From: JASEHD01 sp964471945
Lineage (GTDB): Bacteria; Bacteroidota; Ignavibacteria; UBA10030; SZUA-254
Direction of reading: 5' to 3'
Assembly: GCA_964471945.1 (NCBI GenBank)
Contig: CAYYIJ010000106.1
Coordinates: 1 to 6,811 of the forward strand
DNA: 6,811 nt
The notes beneath the pieces are model-generated. The model saw only the letters and a list, made by a program, of their open reading frames with translations, had not been told where the DNA came from and ran no database searches. Within the stretch, counting starts at the first letter, position 1, and the number at the start of each line of letters is the position of its first letter. The position numbers and the translations under genes were made by a program. Shown here piece by piece: positions 1-6,267 of this stretch.

Positions 1-129
1 AGAACTAACGCAGCCGGAAGTAAATCAATATAAGGACTCTTGAACGATGCAGTTTTGTCGATCTGAGTTCTTGCTTTGACTTCAACACAACCTAATTTAC
101 AATACTATACAATTCACTCTCAAACAATT

Positions 130-135
130 AAAGGA
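130..135 (+). promoter_or_regulatory. Ribosome binding site that decides the VOC start
   Basis: AAAGGA is followed by a 6-nt spacer and ATG at 142. It supports the 140-aa start over the TTG at 76, which has no comparable site. Most other genes in the window lack such a motif. Confidence 0.6.
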
Positions 136-141
136 TTAGCT

Positions 142-564
142 ATGAGAATTTACGTAACAAGTGTCCCTGTCGATAACCAAAACAAAGCCCTCCAATTCTA
201 TACTGAAGTTCTTGGCTTCGTTAAGAAAACAGACATTGATTTGGGTGAAGCGAAATGGCTTACCGTTGTCTCACCTCAAGAGCCGAATGGCACCGAGTTT
301 CTTCTTGAGCCAGACTGGAATCCAGCTATCCAGATTAATAACAAGCCTGCGACTATGGAATACAAGAAAATTCTCTATAACGCAGGGATACCTTGGACAT
401 CATTTGAAGTTCCCGACATTGAAAAAGAACACGAACGATTAAAAAGACTCGGCGTCCGGTTCACTCAGGAACCGACTAAGATGGGACCTGTAACCATAGC
501 TACACTTGATGATACATGCGGGAATCTGATTCAGATAGTGCAGAAAATAGCAATAGCCATTTAA
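142..564 (+). CDS. VOC-family (glyoxalase/bleomycin-resistance fold) protein
   Basis: This 140-aa protein has the length and pattern of a single-subunit vicinal-oxygen-chelate protein, a fold that usually dimerises and binds a divalent metal. The first beta-alpha-beta unit contains VDNQNKALQFYTEVLGF (residues 10-26), the typical opening of the family. WLTVVSP follows at 39-45, and TEFLLEP (51-57) supplies a Glu at a usual metal-ligand position. The second unit has SFEVPDIEKEHERLKRLGV (87-105), GPVTIATLDDTCGNLIQIVQ (115-134) and the typical C-terminal strand. I chose ATG 142 because an AAAGGA lies 6 nt upstream and the homologous region begins at once. A longer TTG reading from 76 adds 22 residues unlike the family. 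The substrate cannot be read from sequence: family members include glyoxalases, dioxygenases and drug-binding proteins. The gene stands apart from the nusB cluster, separated by 463 bp. Confidence 0.9.
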   Translation: MRIYVTSVPVDNQNKALQFYTEVLGFVKKTDIDLGEAKWLTVVSPQEPNGTEFLLEPDWNPAIQINNKPATMEYKKILYNAGIPWTSFEVPDIEKEHERLKRLGVRFTQEPTKMGPVTIATLDDTCGNLIQIVQKIAIAI

Positions 565-573
565 AATGAAACC

Positions 574-723
574 TCTGAAAAATTCATAATTAGTTGTAAT
601 GTTGAGCGAAGCGAAACATCTCGATTCTAAAGAATTTGCGCCCCTTCACTTCCTGCCCGCCGTCCACCATGGCCGACTTTGGCAGGCGGGCGTTCAGGGT
701 GACAAATGGAGGAATTTTTCAGA
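574..723. repeat. Palindromic MITE/REP-like intergenic element with nested insertion
   Basis: The ends are a perfect 12-bp inverted repeat: TCTGAAAAATTC at 574-585 and its reverse complement at 712-723. Each half carries a small hairpin of the same design. The left one is ATGTT (599-603), an 11-nt loop, then AACAT (615-619). The right one is CCCTTCACTTC (642-652) plus GTTCAGGG (692-699), split by a 39-nt insert. With the insert removed, the two 19-nt hairpin units differ in the stems (TGTT/AACA against CCCT/AGGG) and at two loop positions. The axis of symmetry of the insert-free 111-bp element falls on ATTCT-AA-AGAAT (624-635), itself a palindrome. From general knowledge, motifs such as GAGCGAAGCGAAACATC and CCCTGAACGAAGTGAAGGG recur as dispersed non-coding repeats in bacterial genomes, including FCB-group ones. 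No transposase is present, so it would be non-autonomous. I see no clear target-site duplication. Confidence 0.72.
653..691. repeat. GC-rich hairpin inserted in the right arm of the palindromic element
   Basis: This 39-nt block has 7-bp arms, GCCCGCC (655-661) and GGCGGGC (685-691), with a weaker inner GCC/GGC pairing at 672-674 and 681-683. It is far more GC-rich than its surroundings. It lies exactly where removal restores the loop of the right-hand hairpin (CACTTC joined to GTTCAG), which is why I read it as an insertion into an older repeat. The exact borders are ambiguous by about a base. I see no open reading frame in it. Confidence 0.6.
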
Positions 724-942
724 AGTCTCCTTTAGCTATTCATGTGTCTCGTCTGGGGAAGAGTTGTACCAATGATGTTCGATCCTTCCACCGATTTCGA
801 GAATTTCGGTCACCCTTTTTTCCTGTATAATACACAAATAAGTTTTATTGGCTGGCTGGTGCTTATGATATTTATTTCTCCATTCTTACAACTTTTGACT
901 ACAATATTCAGCTCGTACATTACATTGATATCTCTTTCCCGT
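724..942. other. Intergenic stretch without a supported gene
   Basis: This pyrimidine-rich stretch separates the palindromic element from the nusB leader. A reading from 742, or from ATG 865, ends with TAA at 952-954 and encodes a hydrophobic tail (LVLMIFISPFLQLL). It has no ribosome binding site and no family resemblance, and T-rich DNA often reads as hydrophobic, so I do not call a gene. ACCGA (790-794) and TCGGT (806-810) can form a short stem with T6 at 816-821 shortly after, at best a weak terminator for upstream transcription. Confidence 0.5.
826..831 (+). promoter_or_regulatory. Possible -10 element (TATAAT)
   Basis: A perfect TATAAT is preceded directly by TG. The best -35 candidate, TTTCGG at 804-809 with a 16-nt spacer, is poor. 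If used, it would give a nusB transcript with a leader of about 190 nt carrying the 16-codon ORF and hairpin. A bare hexamer in AT-rich DNA is weak evidence, and FCB-group primary sigma factors usually prefer a different motif. Confidence 0.25.
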
Positions 943-948
943 AAGGAG
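943..948 (+). promoter_or_regulatory. Strong Shine-Dalgarno before the 16-codon ORF
   Basis: AAGGAG lies 5 nt before ATG 954. It is the best ribosome binding site visible in the window, yet the only frame it serves is the 16-codon ORF at 954-1004. It is too far from nusB (ATG 1028) to act on it directly. Confidence 0.5.
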
Positions 949-953
949 TCATA

Positions 954-1004
954 ATGGGTAAACTTCGTATTTTATCGATTGATGAGCTTCTTGGAATCCG
1001 ATAA
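954..1004 (+). CDS. Candidate 16-aa leader-type micro-ORF upstream of nusB
   Basis: ATG 954 opens a 16-codon frame, MGKLRILSIDELLGIR, ending in TAA at 1002-1004, 23 nt before nusB. The case for translation is the AAGGAG with 5-nt spacing. The second half of the frame forms the 5' arm, loop and 3' arm of a hairpin (970-1006), so a ribosome on it would melt the structure. That is the usual geometry of a leader peptide. The peptide lacks the runs of a single amino acid seen in biosynthetic attenuators, and I recognise no family. It could instead be the remnant of a lost gene start that kept its ribosome binding site. Translation and function are both unproven. Confidence 0.35.
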   Translation: MGKLRILSIDELLGIR

Positions 1005-1006
1005 AA
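970..1006. other. Hairpin overlapping the end of the micro-ORF
   Basis: TTTTATCG (970-977) pairs with CGATAAAA (999-1006). ATT (978-980) with AAT (995-997) extends the stem to 11 bp with a single bulged C at 998 and a 14-nt loop. The stem is AT-rich and has no T-run downstream on either strand, so it does not look like an intrinsic terminator. It lies just ahead of nusB and could affect translation or RNA stability. Confidence 0.4.
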
Positions 1007-1021
1007 AAATCCATAAATTTG
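991..1021 (+). promoter_or_regulatory. Possible Bacteroidota-type promoter for nusB
   Basis: TAAATTTG at 1014-1021 matches the -7 consensus TAnnTTTG known from Bacteroidota. A TTG at 991-993 lies 20 nt upstream, within the usual distance for the -33 element. The predicted transcript start would fall at or a few bases before ATG 1028, giving a leaderless or nearly leaderless nusB mRNA. That would agree with the lack of any ribosome binding site there. The motif is short and AT-rich, so a chance match is quite possible. Confidence 0.35.
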
Positions 1022-1027
1022 TTGTGT

Positions 1028-1498
1028 ATGACAACCTTTAAACGTCGACTTATTAGAGAGAAAGTGCTGCAAGCATTATATGCTTATGAACTTTCAAAAG
1101 AACCTATAACTGATGTTGTAAGGGATTTTTTAGGAGACATAAAAAGTTCAAAGGATGATTTTGAGTTTGCGAAAAAAATCATAAACGAAGTTATACACCA
1201 TGAAGAGGAGATCGAAAAAATCATAAAAGCAAAGGTAGCACATTGGGAGTATGATAGAATCGCTTATATTGATAATATTCTTCTTCGAATCGGTATCTGT
1301 GAATTCCTTTATTTCCCCGATATTCCACCAAAAGTAACTATAAATGAATCTATTGAAATAGCTAAAGCTTTCAGCACTGAACAGAGTGGAAAATTTATCA
1401 ATGGTGTGCTCGATGCGATCCTTGACGACTTTAAGAAAACGAACCGGTTAAACAAATCTGGCAGAGGTTTGATAGAAGAAAATATCCACACCAAATGA
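1028..1498 (+). CDS. nusB: Transcription antitermination factor NusB
   Basis: This 156-aa all-helical protein has normal NusB length. NusB binds boxA RNA together with S10 (NusE) and promotes antitermination and correct folding of rRNA transcripts in the cytoplasm. The N-terminal helix contains RRLIREKVLQALYAYE (6-21), the conserved Arg-rich RNA-binding start. The middle has HWEYDRIAYIDNILLRIGICE (72-92). The C-terminal part has the signature PPKVTINESIEIAKAF (100-115) followed by SGKFINGVLDAIL (120-132). I prefer ATG 1028; TTG codons at 1019 and 1022 would add only three residues, and none has a ribosome binding site. The stop overlaps the next gene's start by 4 nt (ATGA), so the two are probably translated from one message. 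The last 20 residues or so are a charged tail beyond the conserved fold. Confidence 0.95.
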   Translation: MTTFKRRLIREKVLQALYAYELSKEPITDVVRDFLGDIKSSKDDFEFAKKIINEVIHHEEEIEKIIKAKVAHWEYDRIAYIDNILLRIGICEFLYFPDIPPKVTINESIEIAKAFSTEQSGKFINGVLDAILDDFKKTNRLNKSGRGLIEENIHTK

Positions 1499-2766
1499 TT
1501 TATCCTACAAAATTTTTACATCGCTTCCGAATTTTTGTTTGGACACTTTTCGATTTTGGTAATACGGCTTTCTCAGTTATAATTGTTACTGTTATTTATT
1601 CGCGCTATTTTACTGATCATGTCAGTGGTGGGCAACGCTGGCTGTGGGGGCTTGCTGTTAGTCTTTCAATGATTTGCGCCGCACTACTTTCTCCTCCTCT
1701 AGGTGCTGCCGCAGATTACTCAAGCAAGAAAAAAAGATACCTTTTCTTTCTTACACTCCTGTGCATAGTTTGCACAGCCCTATTGTTTTTCGTGCAAGCA
1801 GATATGATTTTGCTCGGAATGATATTATTCATATTGGCAAATATCGGTTTTGAAGGTGGGCTTGTGTTCTATGATGCCTTTCTACCAAGCATTACATCGA
1901 AATCATCGTATGGCAGAGTTTCTGGATACGGTTTTGCAATGGGATATATTGGTGCTCTTGTAATCCTAATGATAGTTAATTTCCTCCTTCCGGAAAGTTC
2001 TCACCCTGAGTATATCTTTTTTGTCCGAACATCGTTCATAATTGCATCAGTATTTTTCTTCACTTTCTCACTTCCATTCTTCTTCTTTATACCCGAACCG
2101 GTAAAGCCAACGATAGAACTTCGTTCAAATTTTAATTATGGATTTCAGCAGGCAAAAAAAACATTTCGATCATTATTTATCACAAAAGAATATCCCAACA
2201 TCGGACGTTTCCTTGTTGCCTTTTTTCTTTACAACGACGGCATACTTACTATTATTGCTTTTGCCGCTATTTTCGCTGAGCATATTTTGCACCTTGGCGA
2301 TAAAGAGATTATAGTTTTTTTCGCTATTGTTCAAACTAGCGCTGTACTTGGTTCGTTCATCTTTGGCATCATTACAGATAAAATTGGACCTAAAAAAACG
2401 ATCTCAATCACACTAACTATTTGGATTGCGATCTCTATAGCTGCATACTTTGTCGATAGCATTAGTATTTTTTACATCGTAGGGTTAGCTGCAGGAATAG
2501 CAATTGGTTCTTCGCAGTCGGCAAGCAGAACGTTAATGGCACTTCTCACACCGAAAGATCGGGAAGCAGAATTTTTCGGATTCTACGATGGGCTTTGCGG
2601 TAAAGCATCTGCCGTTATAGGTCCGGTTATCTATGGACTCGTCTCTGATTTAACTAATGAACGTCTGGCTATTTTGATGGTAGGAGCATTTTTTCTTGCA
2701 GGTTTAACTCTCCTACAAGGTGTAGAAGAACCGCAGAATAATCAACTATCTAATGCCGGTGCATAA
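1495..2766 (+). CDS. UMF1-family MFS transporter (Atg22-like)
   Basis: A 423-aa inner-membrane protein with about 12 hydrophobic spans and major-facilitator features. It matches the UMF1/Atg22-like branch. FDFGNTAFS (19-27) lies in the first span. Motif-A-like loops are seen at GAAADYSSKKKRYL (70-83) and GIITDKIGPKKT (291-302). Also present are FYDAFLPSI (125-133), RVSGYGFAMGYIG (141-153), FLYNDGI (244-250) and the long conserved block from GSSQSASRTLMALL to EFFGFYDGLCGKASAVIGP (338-377). A charged central loop (about 200-235) joins the two six-span halves. Family members are often annotated as efflux or amino-acid transporters by analogy with yeast vacuolar Atg22, but the substrate is not readable here. 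Its ATG overlaps the nusB stop by 4 nt, suggesting translational coupling. Confidence 0.88.
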   Translation: MIYPTKFLHRFRIFVWTLFDFGNTAFSVIIVTVIYSRYFTDHVSGGQRWLWGLAVSLSMICAALLSPPLGAAADYSSKKKRYLFFLTLLCIVCTALLFFVQADMILLGMILFILANIGFEGGLVFYDAFLPSITSKSSYGRVSGYGFAMGYIGALVILMIVNFLLPESSHPEYIFFVRTSFIIASVFFFTFSLPFFFFIPEPVKPTIELRSNFNYGFQQAKKTFRSLFITKEYPNIGRFLVAFFLYNDGILTIIAFAAIFAEHILHLGDKEIIVFFAIVQTSAVLGSFIFGIITDKIGPKKTISITLTIWIAISIAAYFVDSISIFYIVGLAAGIAIGSSQSASRTLMALLTPKDREAEFFGFYDGLCGKASAVIGPVIYGLVSDLTNERLAILMVGAFFLAGLTLLQGVEEPQNNQLSNAGA

Positions 2767-2788
2767 ATTTTCAGATTATCGGTTTTTT
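2731..2788 (+). terminator. Weak possible terminator after the transporter gene
   Basis: ATAATC (2738-2743) can pair with GATTAT (2774-2779), and CCG (2731-2733) with CGG (2780-2782) across a bulge. T6 follows directly at 2783-2788. The loop is long (30 nt) and the stem AT-rich, so termination would be partial at best. A TATAAT at 2802-2807 before the next gene has no good -35. Confidence 0.2.
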
Positions 2789-2835
2789 ATTTAATTTACA
2801 ATATAATTTCAATCTCTATAACCAACACATATTAG

Positions 2836-3282
2836 ATGAGAAAAATAATTTTATTGTTCGTTTTAATTCAATCCATAATCAGTATGAGTAACGCTGCTAA
2901 ACCCGAAAAAGAAAATAAATACGTCAAAGTTGAATTCTTGCTGAAACAGAAAACAGTAAAAGCGGGTACGACAGTGGATTTGTTAATAACATTTAAACCA
3001 AAAAAGGACATTTACATAAACATCGATCCACCTATGACGGTGAAATTAGATAGTTCGGATTTTATCACTACGGTAGGAAAACTTATTATTCCCAAAACCA
3101 CCAAGTCGGAATATCTCGACATATCAAAACCAGTGAAGCAGCAGTTTGAAATTTCGAAGAAAACAAAACCGGGAACTATACGCCTGCGCGGGTTACTTAC
3201 TTATTTCTATTGCACCGGTACTGATGGATGGTGCAGTAGGTTCAAACAACCTATTGATATTTCATTGATAGTTACTAAATAA
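2836..3282 (+). CDS. Exported DsbD N-terminal (alpha) domain-like protein
   Basis: A 148-aa protein with a Sec signal peptide: KK/RK-type start MRK, hydrophobic stretch IILLFVLIQSII (4-15), and likely cleavage after SNA (about 20). The mature part is beta-rich and resembles the immunoglobulin-like N-terminal domain of the thiol:disulfide reductase DsbD. Support comes from VKVEFLLKQKTVKAGTTVDL (30-49), INIDPP (61-66) and a late pair of cysteines, C126 and C133, in a YFYC-x6-C context just before the final strand. In DsbD the equivalent Cys pair passes electrons from the membrane domain to periplasmic partners; there the spacing is CX5C, here CX6C. The membrane domain and C-terminal thioredoxin domain are absent, so this is a stand-alone alpha domain that would need a separate electron donor, or it may be a structural or metal-binding relative. 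It lies 6 nt before lpxH. Confidence 0.68.
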   Translation: MRKIILLFVLIQSIISMSNAAKPEKENKYVKVEFLLKQKTVKAGTTVDLLITFKPKKDIYINIDPPMTVKLDSSDFITTVGKLIIPKTTKSEYLDISKPVKQQFEISKKTKPGTIRLRGLLTYFYCTGTDGWCSRFKQPIDISLIVTK

Positions 3283-3288
3283 TATTTA

Positions 3289-4032
3289 ATGGAAAAAATA
3301 TATTTTATATCCGATGTTCACCTTGGCTTAAACAAATTTGATGAGGAACGAAAAAAAGAGGACCGCCTCATTGCTTTTTTCGATGCAATTAAAAAAGATG
3401 CAACACAAATTTTCATTGTTGGCGACTTGTTTGATGCCTGGCTCGAATACCGTACTGTAGCGCCTAAAGGATTTTATCGAACACTTTCAAAATTAGACGA
3501 GCTTGCATCGCTCGGGATTATTATTCACTATTTAGTCGGGAATCACGATTTTTGGATGAGGGATTACTTCAGCAATCAATTAGGAATCAAGACGTATCAA
3601 AAATCTATCAGCACAACAATTAACGGGAAAAAGATATTTATTCATCATGGTGATGGATTATCTGACAACGATACTGGTTATAAAATTCTAAAAACGATAT
3701 TAAGAAACCGGTTTGCAATATGGGTGTATTCATGGCTCCATCCCGACATTGGGATCAAACTTGCACTTTTTTCATCTAAAAAAAGCAGGAGATATTCATC
3801 AAACAAACATATGGATGAGAACGATGGCATGGGAAAGTTTGCCAACACGATGATTAATGGTGGATATAACTTCATAATCATGGGACACAGCCATCAACCA
3901 TCTATGATACAGTTTAATTCGGGAACTTATATCAATCTCGGTGATTGGATTGTACATAACACTTATGCGGAAATGGACGGAGACCAAATTTCGCTGAAAG
4001 AATGGAAATATGTCGATAAAAACCCTATATAA
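3289..4032 (+). CDS. lpxH: UDP-2,3-diacylglucosamine pyrophosphatase LpxH
   Basis: This 247-aa calcineurin-like metallophosphoesterase most likely hydrolyses UDP-2,3-diacylglucosamine to lipid X and UMP in lipid A synthesis, at the inner face of the cytoplasmic membrane. All dinuclear-metal motifs are seen in order: SDVHLG (D9, H11), VGDLFD (D46, D49), VGNHDF (N85, H86, D87), HHGDG (H120, D122) and GHSHQP (H200, H202). The block after HHGDG (about 130-175), with WLHPD and SSKKSRRYS, matches the helical cap that covers the acyl chains in LpxH. Length is normal. It sits between an exported protein gene and a peptidoglycan synthase gene, and its last 23 nt overlap the latter. A related family, LpxG/LpxI-type enzymes, does the same step in other bacteria, but these motifs favour LpxH. 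There is no clear ribosome binding site. Confidence 0.87.
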   Translation: MEKIYFISDVHLGLNKFDEERKKEDRLIAFFDAIKKDATQIFIVGDLFDAWLEYRTVAPKGFYRTLSKLDELASLGIIIHYLVGNHDFWMRDYFSNQLGIKTYQKSISTTINGKKIFIHHGDGLSDNDTGYKILKTILRNRFAIWVYSWLHPDIGIKLALFSSKKSRRYSSNKHMDENDGMGKFANTMINGGYNFIIMGHSHQPSMIQFNSGTYINLGDWIVHNTYAEMDGDQISLKEWKYVDKNPI

Positions 4033-6241
4033 AAAAATAAACAAGCCATTACTTATTGGAGCAACGGTAGTTGTTTTTTTATTTATTTCATATGCTGTTT
4101 ATTTAATGTCGGGATTACCCTCGCTTGAGCAATTAGAAAATCCTCGACCCGAGCTTGCAACGAAAGTTTACTCGATTGATGGTGAAATTCTTGACCATTA
4201 TTATATCAAGAACCGAACATCAATAACATTGCAACAGCTTCCAACTCATCTTGTTGATGCTTTAATCGCTACCGAAGACAAAAATTTCTATAACCATTGG
4301 GGGGTAGACTTACCGCGTTTTATGCGGGCAATGATTAAAAATATTGCAACATTACAACTTTGGCGAGGAGCAGGTGCAAGCACGATCACTCAACAACTCG
4401 CAAGGAACCTTTATGAACTGAAGGGAACGAATGAATCTATATTAGATAAATTCACAAGGAAACTACGAGAATTCATCACTGCAGTTCAGATTGAACGGAA
4501 TTACACGAAAACAGAAATTCTCGAAATGTATCTAAGCGTTGCTTACTTCGGTCGTAGTGCTTATGGTATAGCTTCGGCAGCCCAGATTTATTTCCGAAAA
4601 GACCCCCACAAACTAACACTCTCCGAGAGTGCGCTTCTAATCGCTTTGCTAAAAGGACCCGCGACTTATGACCCTTTCAAGCATCTTGATCGGGCATTGA
4701 ATCGCAGAAATACTGTTATCAACCAGATGGTGAAATATAACTATATCAAAGAAAAAGAAGAACAACTTGCTAAAAATGAAAAGATCGTACTGAGACCATT
4801 AGATGAGCAGCACCGTACAGGTTTAGCACCACATTTCATCGAGATGGTTAGGCAACAGCTTATCCAAAAATCAGAAAAATATGGTTTTGACATTTACCGG
4901 GATGGATTATCTGTTTATACAACCCTTGACAGCCGAATGCAACAATATGCCAATAGAGCTGTTGGAGAGCATCTCGCTGATTATCAACCGGCATTTAACA
5001 AACAATGGAATTGGAAACACCGTCTGGCAGAACTTAATGAAGCTGTGTCAATGGCTATTCGAACTTCGGATGAATACCGACTTGCTGAATCGAACAAACA
5101 GCGCGATAGCATTGCACGAGCTTTAAAAAAAAATCGAGCATTCATCGATTCGGTAAAGAAAATTGCATCACGGATCGAGATTGGCTTTGTTGCTATCGAC
5201 CATCAGACTGGACATATACTTGCTCTTGTTGGTGGAGCGGAATTTAAATCTTTCAAATATGGACTCAACCACGTAACTCAGATTCGACGGCAACCGGGCT
5301 CGGCTTTTAAACCTATAGTGTATACAGTTGCAATTGATAATGGATATCCGCCTTGCTACGAACTCCTTAATCAACCCGTTACACTAATGATGGCAAATGG
5401 TAAAAGATGGACACCAGAGAATTTCGATCGTAGTATCGGCGGGAAATATACACTACGCGAAGCAATGAAACAATCTATAAACTTAATAGCAATACGTGCG
5501 ATAATGGAAATCGCTCCGATTCCGGCTGTAATTCAGTACGCTCACCGTATGGGAATAAAATCAGAGTTGCCCCCGTACGAATCTTTAGCAATAGGCACAG
5601 GTGAAGTTCAACCTTTAGAGCTTGTTTTTGCATTTAGTGTTTTTCCAAATGATGGAGTCTTGGCAGAGCCGATATCGATTCTTAAGATAGAAGATAAGAA
5701 TGGCAACGTTATTGAAGAAAACAAACCATTGTTGCGTGAAGTTCTAAGTAAAGAAACTGCATACCTGATGGTAAACATGTTAGAAGGAACAGTAAATGGC
5801 GGCACAGCCGCACGTGTTAGAAACTTTTTTTTAAGACCCGCCGCAGGGAAAACTGGATCGACACAGGAATACGCTGATGCTTGGTTTATAGGTTTCACAC
5901 CGCAATTAACTGCCGGCGTTTGGATAGGTTTCGATAATAAGGTTGTTCACTTCACAACCAGCGATGGGCAAGGCGGGCGGGCTGCAGCCCCAATTTGGGG
6001 ACGGTTCATGAAATATGTCTATGAAGACAAAAATATTGGACTTCCATTAGAGTATTTTATTCAGCCAGAAGGCGTTGAGAGGGATAGTATCTGCATAGAA
6101 TCAAAAAAAATAGCAACACCATTTTGCCCGGGAAAAGAAGAAGAAGTTTTTAATAAAAAATACCGACCGGATACATGTCATAGACATGCAAGTAAAAATT
6201 GGAAGGAACACTACGAATCAAAACATCCAATCAACTTCTAA
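4010..6241 (+). CDS. mrcA: Class A penicillin-binding protein (PBP1A-type, bifunctional)
   Basis: A 743-aa inner-membrane enzyme that polymerises lipid II and cross-links peptidoglycan. An N-terminal anchor spans about 13-34. The glycosyltransferase domain (GT51) has ATEDKNFY with catalytic Glu89, RGAGASTITQQLARN (119-133) and TKTEILEMYL with Glu172. The position after MYL is Ser176 where Asn is usual. The transpeptidase domain has the nucleophile Ser431 in SAFK (431-434), the SIN motif (489-491) and KTGS (614-617). Between the domains is a charged segment, about 321-390, longer than in many relatives. The C-terminal tail has C695, C706 and C723 in the common PBP1A pattern ending CHRH. ATG 4010 lies inside lpxH (23-nt overlap), so coupling is likely. 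The symbol mrcA is assigned by family only. Confidence 0.93.
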   Translation: MSIKTLYKKINKPLLIGATVVVFLFISYAVYLMSGLPSLEQLENPRPELATKVYSIDGEILDHYYIKNRTSITLQQLPTHLVDALIATEDKNFYNHWGVDLPRFMRAMIKNIATLQLWRGAGASTITQQLARNLYELKGTNESILDKFTRKLREFITAVQIERNYTKTEILEMYLSVAYFGRSAYGIASAAQIYFRKDPHKLTLSESALLIALLKGPATYDPFKHLDRALNRRNTVINQMVKYNYIKEKEEQLAKNEKIVLRPLDEQHRTGLAPHFIEMVRQQLIQKSEKYGFDIYRDGLSVYTTLDSRMQQYANRAVGEHLADYQPAFNKQWNWKHRLAELNEAVSMAIRTSDEYRLAESNKQRDSIARALKKNRAFIDSVKKIASRIEIGFVAIDHQTGHILALVGGAEFKSFKYGLNHVTQIRRQPGSAFKPIVYTVAIDNGYPPCYELLNQPVTLMMANGKRWTPENFDRSIGGKYTLREAMKQSINLIAIRAIMEIAPIPAVIQYAHRMGIKSELPPYESLAIGTGEVQPLELVFAFSVFPNDGVLAEPISILKIEDKNGNVIEENKPLLREVLSKETAYLMVNMLEGTVNGGTAARVRNFFLRPAAGKTGSTQEYADAWFIGFTPQLTAGVWIGFDNKVVHFTTSDGQGGRAAAPIWGRFMKYVYEDKNIGLPLEYFIQPEGVERDSICIESKKIATPFCPGKEEEVFNKKYRPDTCHRHASKNWKEHYESKHPINF

Positions 6242-6267
6242 TTACAACAGTGATTGGCGCCTATATT

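Noticed and set aside
1..75. Open readings at the left edge: a plus-strand frame ending at TGA 41-43, and a minus-strand frame open from the edge to about position 108
   Set aside because: The plus-strand piece is only 13 residues. The minus-strand frame has no clear start codon and overlaps the VOC leader. Neither can be assigned without upstream sequence.
636..830. A 64-codon plus-strand reading through the GC-rich hairpin
   Set aside because: It runs through the palindromic repeat, has no ribosome binding site, and gives a composition unlike the real genes; explained by the repeat.
742..954. A 70-codon plus-strand reading with a hydrophobic second half, its stop overlapping ATG 954
   Set aside because: No ribosome binding site, no family resemblance, and a T-rich sequence that naturally reads as hydrophobic. 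A gene remnant cannot be excluded.
5608..5898. A 96-codon minus-strand reading opposite the PBP transpeptidase domain
   Set aside because: It lies fully within a well-supported gene containing the KTGS motif and has no independent support; antisense shadow.
6242..6267. GGCGCC palindrome (6256-6261) as a terminator between convergent genes
   Set aside because: A 6-bp palindrome without a loop or a T-run does not make a terminator; no other stem is evident in the 26-nt gap.
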